From NCBI GenBank assembly GCA_933228895.1, contig OW121846.1, positions 74,412,064 through 74,476,063 on the forward strand: DNA of 64,000 bases, read 5' to 3'. The translations under genes and the position numbers were made by a program. The DNA is from Platycnemis pennipes. Lineage: Eukaryota; Arthropoda; Insecta; Odonata; Platycnemididae. Each line of letters begins with the position of its first letter. Position 1 is the stretch's first letter. Below are positions 30,356-42,352 of this stretch, in pieces. Under the pieces are notes generated by a model, which was given only the letters and a program-made list of their open reading frames with translations, searched no databases and was not told the DNA's origin.

Positions 30356-33300
30356 ACCGGGCCAGTCATTTTATCACTGGCCCTGTCATTTTATGACAGG
30401 CTAAGTCATTTTTTCACTGGCCCTGTCATTAATGACTGGCTCTGTCATTAATGACTGGCCCAGTCATTTTATCACTGGCCCTGTCATTTTATGACTCTTT
30501 CTGTCATTAATGACTGACCCAGTCATTTTATGACTGGTTCTGTCATTTTATGACTGGCCAAGTCATTTTATGACTGGCAGAGTCATTTTATCACTGGCCC
30601 TGTCATTAATGACTGGCCCTGTCATTAATGACTGGCCCTGTCATTAATGACTGGCCCAGTCATTTTATCACTGGCCCTGTCATTTTATGACCGGTTCTGT
30701 CATTAATGACTCGCCCAGTCATATTATCACTGGCCCTTCCATTTTATCTTTGGCCCTGTCATTAATGACTGGCCCTGTTATAATGACTGGCTTAGTCATT
30801 TTATCACTGGCCCTGTCATTAATGACTGGCCCTGTCATTAATGACTGGCCCAGGCATTTTATCACTGGCCCAGGCATTTTATCACTGGCCCTGTCATTAA
30901 TGACTCCCTGTCATTAATGATTGGCCCTGTCATTAATGACTGGCCCAGTCAATTTATCACTGGCCCTGTCATTTTATGACCGGTTCTGTTATTAATGACT
31001 GGCACAGTCATTTCATCATTGGCCCTTTCATTTTATCACTGGCCCTGTCATTAATGACTGGCCCTGTCATTAATGACTGGCTTAGTCATTTTATCACTGG
31101 CCCTGTCATTAATGACTGGCCCAGTCATTTTATCACTGGCCCTGTCATTTTATGACTGGTTCTGTCATTTTATGACTGGCCAAGTCATTTTATGACTGGC
31201 AGAGTCATTTTATCACTGGCCCTGTCATTAATGACTGGCCCTGTCATTAATGACTGGCCCAGTCATTTTATCACTGGCCCTGTCATTTTATAACTGGTTC
31301 TGTCATTTTATGACTGGCCAAGTCATTTTATGACTAGCAGAGTCATTGTATCACTGGCCCTGTCATTAATGACTGGCCGTGTCATTAATGACTGGCCCAG
31401 TCATTTTATCACTGTCCCTGACCTTAATGACTGGCACTGTCATTAATGATTGGCCCTGTCATTCATGACTGGCCCAGTCATTTTATCACTGGCCCTGTCA
31501 TTTTATGACCGGTTCTGTCATTAATGACTGGCCCAGTCATTTTATCACTGGCCCTATCATTTTATTACTGGTCCTGTCATTAATGACTGGCCCTGTCATT
31601 AATGACAGACTTAGTCATTTTATCACTGGCCCTATAATTAATGATTGGCCCTGTCATTAATGACTTGCCCAGTCAATTTATCACTGTCCCTGTCATTAAT
31701 GACTGGCGCTGTCATTAATGACTGGCCCAGTCATTTTATCACTGGCCCTGTCATTTTATTACTGGTTCTGTTATTTTATGACTGGCCAAGTCATTTTATG
31801 ACTGACAGAGTCATTTTATCACTGGCCTTGTCATTAATGACTGGCCCTGTCATTAATGACTGGCCCAGTCATTTTATCACTGGCCCTGTCATTAATGACT
31901 GGCCCAGTCATTTTATCACTGGCCCTGTCATTTTATCACTGGCGCTGTCATTTTACGACTGGTTCTGTCATTTTATGCCTGGCCAAGTCATTTTATGACT
32001 GGCAGAGTCATTTTATCACTGGCCCTGTCATTAATGATCGGCCCTGTCATTAATGACTGGCCCTGTCATTAATGACTGGCGCAGTCATTTTATCACTGGA
32101 CCTGTCATTAATGACTGGCCCTGTCATTAACGACTGGCCCAGTCATTTTATCACTGGCCCTGTTATTTTATGACTTGTTCTGTCATTTTATGACTGGCTA
32201 AGTCATTTTATGACTGGCAGAGTCATTTTATCACTGGCCCTGTCATAAATGACTGGCCCTGTCATTAATGACTGGCCCAGTGATTTTATCACTGGCCCTG
32301 TCATTAATGACTGGCCCTGTCATTAATGACTGGCCCAGTCATTTTATCACTGGCCCTTTCATTTTATGACTTGTTCTGTCATTTTATGACTGGCCAAGTC
32401 ATTTTATGACTTGTTCTGTCATTTTATGACTGGCCTAGTCATTTTATGACTGGCAGAGTCATTTTATCACTGGCCCTGTCATTAATGACTGGCCCTGTCA
32501 TTAATGACTGGCCCAGTCAATTTATCACTGGCCCTGTCATTAATGACTGGCCCTGTCATTAATGACTGGCCCTGTCATTAATGACTGGCCCAGTCATTTT
32601 ATCACTGGCCCTGTCATTTTGTGACTAGTTTTGTCATTTTATGACTGGCCAAGTCATTTTATGACTGGCAGAGTCATTTTATCACTGGCCCTGTCATTAA
32701 ATTACTGGCCCTGTCATTAATGATTGGCCAAGTCATTTTATCACTGGCCCTGTTATTAATGACTAGCCCTGGCATTAATGACTGGCCCAGTCATTTTATC
32801 ACTGGCCCTGTCATTAATGCCTGGCCCTGTCATTAATGACTGGCCCTGTCATTAATGACTGGCCCAGTCATTTTATCACTGGCCCTGTCATTTTATGACT
32901 GGTTCTGTCATCTTATGACTGGCCAAGTCATTTCATGACTGGCAGAGTCAGTTTATCACTGGCCCTGTCATTAATGACTGACCCTGACATTAATGACTGG
33001 CCCAGTCATTTATCACTGGCCCTGTCATTAATGACTTTTATGACTGGCCGTGTCATTAATGACAGGCCCTGTCATTAATGACTGGCCCAGTCATTTTATC
33101 ACTGGCCCTGTCATTAATGACTGGCCCTGTCATTAATGACTGGCCCAGTCATTTTATCACTGGCCCTGTCATTTTATGACTGGTTCTGTCATTTTATGAC
33201 TGGCCAAGTCTTTTTATGACTGGCAGAGTCACTTTATCACTGTCCCTGTCATTAATGACTATTTTATGACTCTACCAGTCATAAAATGACTTGGCTAGTT

Positions 33301-34211
33301 ATAAAATGACAGAACCAGTCATAAAATGATAGGGCCAGTGATAAAATAACTGGGCCAGTCATTAATGACAGGGCCAGTCATTAATGACAGGGCCAGTGAT
33401 AAAATGACTCTGCCAGTCATAAAATGACTTGGCCAGTCATAAAATGACAGAACCAGTCATAAAATGACAGGGCCAGTGATAAAATGACTGGGCCAGTCAT
33501 TAATGACAGAACCAGTCATAAAATGACAGGGCCAGTGATAAAATGACTGGGCTAGTCATTAATGACAGGGCCAGTCATTAATGACAGGCCCTGTGTTAAA
33601 ATGACTGGCCCAGTCATAAATGACAGGGCCAGTCATTAATGACAGGGCCAGTGATAAAATGACTCTACCAGTCATAAAATGACTTAGCCAATCTAAAAAT
33701 GACAGAACCAGTCATAAAATGACAGGGCCAGTGATAGAATGACTGGGCTAGTCATTAATGATATGACCAGTCATTAATGACAGGGCCAGTGAAAAAATGA
33801 CTTAGCCAGTCATAAAATGACAGGGCCGGTGATAAAATGACCGGACCAGTCATTAATGACAGGGACAGTCATTACTGACAGGGCCAGTGATAAAATGACT
33901 GGGAGAGTCATTAATGACAGGGCCAGTGATAAAATGACTCTGCCTGTCATAAAATGACTTGGACAGTGATAAAATGACTGGGCCAGTCATTAATGACAGG
34001 GCCAGTGATAAAATGACTCTGCCAGTCATAAAATGACTTGGCCAGTCATAAAATGACAGAACCAGTCTAAAATGACAGGGCCAGTGATAAAATGACTGGG
34101 CCAGTCATTAATGACAGAACCAGTCATAAAATGACAGGGCGAGTGATAAAATGACTCTGCCAGTCATAAAATGACTTGGCAAGTCATAAAATGACAGAAC
34201 CAGTCATTAAT
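30356..34211. repeat. Mixed-orientation satellite unit A (~3.86 kb)
   Basis: Forward monomers from 30,356 to about 33,256, then reverse monomers to 34,211. The strand switch carries GACTATTTTATGACTCTACC starting at 33,257. The next block repeats the same order at offsets of 3,757 to 3,855, for example 30,687 to 34,444, 31,645 to 35,499 and 33,257 to 37,112. The first ~560 bases also match ~19,620-20,080 inside the palindrome. Confidence 0.85.
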
Positions 34212-37200
34212 GACGCCCTGTCATTAATGACTGGCCCTTTCATTAATGACTGGCCCAGTCATTTTATCACTGGCCCTGTCATTTTATGACTCTTTCTGTC
34301 ATTAATGACTGACCCAGTCATTTTATGACTGGTTCTGTCATTTTATGACTGGCCAAGTCATTTTATGACTGGCAGAGTCGTTTTATCACTGGCCCTGTCA
34401 TTAATGACTGGCCCAGTCATTTTATCACTGGCCCTGTCATTTTATGACCGGTTCTGTCATTAATGACTCGCCCAGTCATATTATCACTGGCCCTTCCATT
34501 TTATCTTTGGCCCTGTCATTAATGACTGGCCCTGTTATAATGACTGGCTTAGTCATTTTATCACTGGCCCTGTCATTAATGACTGGCCCTGTCATTAATG
34601 ACTGGCCCAGGCATTTTATCACTGGCCCTGTCATTAATGACTCCCTGTCATTAATGATTGGCCCTGTCATTAATGACTGGCCCAGTCATTTTATCACTGG
34701 CCCTGTCATTTTATGACCGGTTCTGTTATTAATGACTGGCACAGTCATTTCATCATTGGCCCTTTCATTTTATCACTGGCCCTGTCATTAATGACTGGCC
34801 CTGTCATTAATAACTGGCTTAGTCATTTTATCACTGGCCCTGTCATTAATGACTGGCCCAGTCATTTTATCACTGGCCCAGTCATTTTATCACTGGCCCT
34901 GTCATTTTATGACTGGTTCTGTCATTTTATGACTGGCCAAGTCATTTTATGACTGGCAGAATCATCTTATCACTGGCCCTGTCATTAATGACTGGCCCTG
35001 TCATTAATGACTGGCCTAGTCATTTTATCACTGGCCCTGTCATTTTATAACTGGTTCTGTCATTTTATGACTGGCCAAGTCATTTTATGACTAGCAGAGT
35101 CATTGTATCACTGGCCCTGTCATTAATGACTGGCCGTGTCATTAATGACTGGCCCAGTCATTTTATCACTGTCCCTGTCCTTAATGACTGGCACTGTCAT
35201 TAATGATTGGCCCTGTCATTCATGACTGGCCCAGTCATTTTATCACTGGCCCTGTCATTTTATCACTGGCCCTATCATTTTATTACTGGTCCTGTCATTA
35301 ATGACTGGCCCTGTCATTAATGACAGACTTAGTCATTTTATCACTGGCCCTATAATTAATGATTGGCCCTGTCATTAATGACTGGCCCAGTCATTTTATC
35401 ACTGGCCCTATCATTTTATTACTGGTCCTGTCATTAATGACTGGCCCTGTCATTAATGACAGACTTAGTCATTTTATCACTGGCCCTATATTTAATGATT
35501 GGCCCTGTCATTAATGACTGGCCCAGTCATTTTATCACTGGCCCTGTCACTAATGACTGGCGCTGTCATTAATGACTGGCCCAGTCATTTTATCACTGGC
35601 CCAGTCATTTTATTACTGGTTCTGTTATTTTATGACTGGCCAGGTCATTTTATGACTGACAGAGTCATTTTATCACTGGCCTTGTCATTAATGAATGGCC
35701 CTGTCATTAATGACTGGCCCAGTCATTTTATCACTGGCCCTGTCATTAATGACTGGCCCAGTCATTTTATCACTGGCCCTGTCATTTTATCACTGGCCCT
35801 GTCATTTTACGACTGGTTCTGTCATTTTACGCCTGGCCAAGTCATTTTATGACTGGCAGAGTCATTTTATCACTGGCCCTGTCATTAATGATCGGCCCTG
35901 TCATTAATGACTGGCCCTGTCATTAATGACTGGCGCAGTCATTTTATCACTGGCCCTGTCATTAATGACTGGCCCAGGTATTAACGACTGGCCCAGTCAT
36001 TTTATAACTGGCCCTGTTATTTTATGACTTGTTCTGTCATTTTATGACTGGCCAAGTCATTTTATGACTGGCAGAGTCATTTTATCACTGGCCCTGTCAT
36101 AAATGACTGGCCCTGTCATCCATGACTGGCCCAGTGATTTTATCACTGGCCCTGTCATTAATGACTGGCCCTGTCATAAATGACTGGCCCTGTCATAAAT
36201 GACTGGCCCAGTCATTATATCACTGGCCCTTTCATTTTATGACTTGTTCTGTCATTTTATGACTGGCCAAGTCATTTTATGACTTGTTCTGTCATTTTAT
36301 GACTGGCCTAGTCATTTTATGACTGGCAGAGTCATTTTATCACTGGCCCTGTCATTAATGACTGGCCCTGTCATTAATGACTGGCCCAGTCAATTTATCA
36401 CTGGCCCTGTCATTAATGACTGGCCCTGTCATTAATGACTGGCCCAGTCATTTTATCACTGGCCCTGTCATTTTATGACTAGTTTTGTCATTTTATGACT
36501 GGCCAAGTCATTTTATGACTGGCAGAGTCATTTTATCACTGGCCCTGTCATTAAATTACTGGCCCTGTCATTAATGATTGGCCAAGTCATTTTATCACTG
36601 GCCCTGTTATTAATGACTAGCCCTGTCATTAATGACTGGCCCTGTCATTTTATCACTGGCCCTGTCATTAATGACTGGCCCTGTCATTTTATCACTGGCC
36701 CTGTCATTAATGACTGGCCCTGTCATTAATGACTGGCCCAGTCATTTTATCACTGGCCCTGTCATTTTATGACTGGTTCTGTCAACTTATGACTGGCCAA
36801 GTCATTTCATGACTGGCAGAGTCAGTTTATCACTGGCCCTGTCATTAATGACTGACCCTGACATTAATGACTGGCCCAGTCATTTATCACTGGCCCTGTC
36901 ATTAATGACTTTTATCACTGGCCGTGTCATTAATGACAGGCCCAGTCATTTTATCACTGGCCCTGTCATTAATGACTGGCCCTGTCATTAATGACTGGCC
37001 CAGTCATTTTATCACTGGCCCTGTCATTTTATGACTGGTTCTGTCATTTTATGACTGGCCAAGTCTTTTTATGACTGGCAGAGTCATTTTATCACTGTCC
37101 CTGTCATTAATGACTATTTTATGACTCTACCAGTCATAAAATGACTTGGCTAGTTATAAAATGACAGAACCAGTCATAAAATGATAGGGTCAGTGATAAA

Positions 37201-38613
37201 ATAACTGGGCCAGTCATTAATGACAGGGCCAATCATTAATGACAGGGCCAGTCATTAATGACAGGGCCAGTGATAAAATGACTCTGCCAGTCATAAAATG
37301 ACTTGGCCAGTCATAAAATGACAGAACCAGTCATAAAATGACAGGGCCAGTGATAAAATGACTGGGCTAGTCATTAATGACAGGGCCAGTCATTAATGAC
37401 AGGCCCTGTGTTAAAATGACTGGCCCAGTCATAAATGACAGGGCCAGTCATTAATGACAGGGCCAGTGATAAAATGACTCTACCAGTCATAAAATGACTT
37501 AGCCAATCATAAAATGACAGAACCAGTCATAAAATGACAGGGCCAGTGATAGAATGACTGGGCTAGTCATTAATGATATGGCCAGTCATTAATGACAGGG
37601 CCAGTGAAAAAATGACTTAGCCAGTCATAAAATGACAGGGCCAGTGATAAAATGACCGGACCAGTCATTAATGACAGGGACAGTCATTAATGACAGGGCC
37701 AGTGATAAAATGAATGGGAGAGTCATTAATGACAGGGCCAGTGATAAAATGACTCTGCCAGTCATAAAATGACTTGGCCAGTGATAAAATGACTGGGCCA
37801 GTCATTAATGACTGGGCCAGTCATTAATGACAGGGCCAGTGATAAAATGACTCTGCCAGTCATAAAATGACTTGGCCAGTCATAAAATGACAGAACCAGT
37901 CTAAAATGACAGGGCCAGTGATAAAATGACTGGGCCAGTCAATAATGACAGAACCAGTCATAAAATGACAGGGCCAGTGATAAAATGACTGGGCCTGTCA
38001 TTAATGAAAGGGCCAGTCATTAATGAAAGGGCCAGTCATTAATGACAGGGCCAGTGATAAAATGACTCTGCCAGTCATAAAATGACTTGGCCAGCCATAA
38101 AATGACAGAACCAGTCATAAAATGACAGGGCCAGTGATAAAATGACTGGGCCAGTCATTAATGACAGAACCAGTCATAAAATGACAGGGCCAGTGATAAA
38201 ATGACTGGGCCTGTCATTAATGAAAGGGCCAGTCATTAATGACAGGGCCAGTGATAAAATGACTCTTCCAGTCATAAAATGACTTGGCCAGCCATAAAAT
38301 GACAGCACCAGTCATAAAATGACAGGGCCAGTGATAAAATGACTGGGCCAGTCAATAATGACAGGGCCAGTCAATAATGACAGGGCCAGTGATAAAATGA
38401 CTGGGCCAGTCATTAATGACAGGGCCAGTCATTAATGACAGGGCGCGTGATAAAAAGACTCTGCCAGTCATAAAATGACTTGGCCAGTCATAAAATTACA
38501 AAACCAGTCATAAAATGACAGGGCCAGTGATAAAATGACTGGGCCAATCATTAATGAATGGGCCAGTCATTAATGTCAGGGCCAATGATAAAATGACTGG
38601 GCAAGTCATTAAT
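34212..38613. repeat. Mixed-orientation satellite unit B (~4.4 kb)
   Basis: Second tandem copy of unit A, with forward monomers to about 37,111 and reverse monomers to 38,613. The left edge is a bare breakpoint near 34,212, where TTAATGACGCCCTG joins reverse to forward orientation without either recurrent junction sequence. The reverse part is longer than in unit A. The unit ends at the junction GACCGGGCCAGTCATTTTAT at 38,614. Confidence 0.83.
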
Positions 38614-40584
38614 GACCGGGCCAGTCATTTTATCACTGGCCCTGTCATTTTATGACTGGCTAAGTCATTTTTTCACTGGCCCTGTCATTAATGACTGGCC
38701 CTGTCATTAATGACTGGCCCAGTCATTTTATCACTGGCCCTGTCATTAATGACTGGCCCTGTCATTAATGACTGGCCCAGTCATTTTATCACTGGCCCTG
38801 TCATTAATGACTGGCCCTGTCATAATTGACTGGCCCTATCATTAATGACTAGCCCAGTCATTTTATCACTGGCCCTGTCATTTTATGACTGGTTCTGTCA
38901 TTTTATGATTGGCTAAGTCATTTTATGCCTGGTAGAGTCATTTTATCACTGGCCCTGTCATTAATGACTGGCCCTGTCATTTATGACTGGCCCAGTCATT
39001 TTATCACTGGCCCTGTCATTAATGACTGGCCCTGTCATTAATGACTAGCCCAGTCATTTTATCACTGGCCCTGTCATTTTATGACTGGTTCTGTCATTAA
39101 TGACTGGCCCAGTCATTTTATCACTGGCCCTGTCATTTTATGACTGGTTCTGTCATTTTATGACTGGCCAAGTCATTTTATGACTGGCAGAGTCATTTTA
39201 TCACTGGCCCTGTCATTAATGACTGGCCCTGTCATTAATGACTGGCCCAGTCATTTTATCACTGGCCCTGTCATTAATGACTGGCCCTGTCATTAATGAC
39301 TGGCCCAGTCGTTTTATCACTGGCCCTGTAATTTTATGACTGGTTCTGTCATTTTATGACCAGCCAAGTCATTTTATGACTGGCAGAGTCATTTTATCAC
39401 TGGCCCTGTCATTAATCACTGGCCCTGTCACTAATGACTGGCCCAGTTATTTTATCACTGGCCCTATCATTTTATGACTGGCTCTGTCATTTTATGACTG
39501 GCCTAGTCATTTTATGACTGGTAGAGTCATAAAATAGTCATTAATGACAGGGAATGTGATAAAATGACTCTGCCAGTCATAAAATGACTGGGACAGTCAT
39601 TAATGACAGGGCCAGTGATAAAATGACTCTGCCAGTCATAAAATGACTTGGCCAGTGATAAAATGACTGGGCCAGTCATTAATGACTGGGCCAGTCATTA
39701 ATGACAGGGCCAGTGATAAAATGACTCTGCCAGTCATAAAATGACTTAGCCAGTCATAAAATGACAGAACCAGTCTAAAATGACAGGGCCAGTGATAAAA
39801 TGACTGGGCAAGTCATTAATGACAGGGCCAGTCATTAATGACAGGGCCAGTGATAAATGACTGCCAGTCATAAAATGACTTGGCCAGTAATAAAATGACA
39901 GAACCAATCATAAAATGACAGGGCCAGTCATAAAATGACAGGGCCAGTGATAAAATGACTGGGCCAGTCATTAATGACAGGGCCAGTCAATAATGACAGG
40001 GCATTTGATAAAATGACTCTGCCAGTCATAAAATGACTTGGCAAGTCATAAAATGACAGAACCAGTCATAAAATGACTTGGCAAGTCATAAAATGACAGA
40101 ACCAGTCATAAAATGACAGGGCCACTGATAAAATGACTGGGCCAGTCATTAATGACAGAACTAGTCATAAAATGACAGGGCCAGTGATAAAATGACTGGG
40201 CCTGTCATTAATGACAGAGCCAGTCATTAATGACAGGGCCAGTGATAAAATGACTCTGCCAGTCATAAAATGACTTGGCCAGCCATAAAATGACAGAACC
40301 AGTCATAAAATGACCGGTCCAGTGATAAAATGACTGCGCCAGTCATTAATGACAGGGCCAGTCAATAACGACAGGGCCAGTGATAAAATGACTGGGCCAG
40401 TCATTAATGACAGGGCCAGTGATAAAAAGACTCTGCCAGTCATAAAATGACTTGGCCAGTCATAAAATTACAAAACCAATCATAAAATGACAGGGCCAGT
40501 AATAAAATGACAGGGCAAATCATTATTAATGGGCCAGTCATTAATGTCAGGGCCAGTGATAAAATGACTGGGCAAGTCATTAAT
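38614..40584. repeat. Mixed-orientation satellite unit C (1,971 bp)
   Basis: Starts at junction GACCGGGCCAGTCATTTTAT. It has forward monomers to about 39,515 and reverse monomers after the junction GGTAGAGTCATAAAATAGTC. The same order restarts at 40,585, an offset of 1,971. The second junction recurs at 39,516 and 41,429, an offset of 1,913. Confidence 0.83.
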
Positions 40585-42352
40585 GACCGGGCCAGTCATT
40601 TTATCACTGGCCCTGTCATTTTATGACTGGCTAAGTCATTTTTTCACAGGCCCTGTCATTAATGACTGGCCCTGTCATTAATGACTGGCCCAGTCATTTT
40701 ATCACTGGCCCTGTCATTAATGACTGGCCCTGTCATAATTGACTGGCCCTATCATTAATGACTAGCACAGTCATTTTATCACTGGCCCTGTCATTTTATG
40801 ACTGGTTCTGTCATTTTATGATTGGCTAAGTCATTTTATGCCTGGTAGAGTCATTTTATCACTGGCCCTGTCATTAATGACTGGCCCTGTCATTTATGAC
40901 TGGCCCAGTCATTTTATCACTGGCCCTGTCATTAATGACTGGCCCTGTCATTAATGACTAGCCCAGTCATTTTATCACTGGCCCTGTCATTTTATGACTA
41001 GTTCTGTCATTAATGACTGGCCCAGTCATTTTATCACTGGCCCTGTCATTTTAAGACTGGTTCTGTCATTTTATGACTGGCCAAGTCATTTTATGACTGG
41101 CAGAGTCATTTTATCACTGGCCCTGTCATTAATGACTGGCCCTGTCATTAATGACTGGCCCAGTCATTTTATCACTGGCCCTGTCCTTAATGACTGGCCC
41201 TGTCATTAATGACTGGCCCAGTCGTTTTATCACTGGCCCTGTAATTTTATGACTGGTTCTGTCATTTTATGACTGGCCAAGTCATTTTATGACTGGCAGA
41301 GTCATTTTATCACTGGCCCTGTCATTAATCACTGGCCCTGTCACTAATGACTGGCCCAGTTATTTTATCACTGGCCCTATCATTTTATGACTGGTTCTGT
41401 CATTTTATGACTGGCCTAGTCATTTTATGACTGGTAGAGTCATAAAATAGTCATTAATGACAGGGAATGTGATAAAATGACTCTGCCAGTCATAAAATGA
41501 CTTGGCCAGTCATAAAATGACAGAACCAGTCATCAAATGACAGGGCCAGTGATAAAATGACTGGGCCAGTCATTAATGACAGTGCCAGTCATTAATGACA
41601 GGGCCAGTGATAAAATGACTGCGCCAGTCATTAATGACAGGGCCAGTCATTAATGACATGGCCAGTGATAAAAGTCATTAATGACAGGGCCAGTGATAAA
41701 ATGACTGGGCTAGTCATTAATGACAGGGTCAGTCATTAATGACAGGGCCAGTGATAAAATTACTCTGCCAGTCATGAAATGACTTGGCCAGTCATAAAAT
41801 GACAGAACCAGTCATAAAATGACAGGGCCAGTGATAAAATGACTGGGCCAGTCATTAATGACAGGGCCAGTCATTAATGAAAGGGCCAGTGATAAAATGA
41901 TTATGTCAGTCATAAAATGACTTGGCCAGTCATAAAATGACAGAACCAGTCATAAAATGACAGGGCCAGTGATAAAATGACTGGGCCAATCATTAATGAC
42001 AGGGCCAGTCATTAATGACAGGGCCAGTGATTAAATGACTGTGTCAGTCATTAATGACAGGGCCAGTCATTAATGACAGTGCCAGTGATAAAATGACTCT
42101 GCCAGTCAAAAAATGACTTGGCCAGTCATAAAATGACAGAACCAGTCATAAAATGACAGAACCAGTCATAAAATGACAGGGCCCATGATAAAATGACTGG
42201 GCCAGTCATTAATGACAGGGCCAGAGATAAAATGACTCTGCCAGTCATAAAAATACTTGGCCAGTCATAAAATGACAGAACCAGTCATAAAATGACAGGG
42301 ACAGTGATAAAATGACTGGGCCAGTCATTTATGACAGGGCCAGTGATAAAAT
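40585..42352. repeat. Mixed-orientation satellite unit D
   Basis: Second copy of unit C, with forward monomers to ~41,428 and reverse monomers after it. Toward the right it grades into the compositionally different terminal block at about 42,353. No gene or mobile element is visible. Confidence 0.8.
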
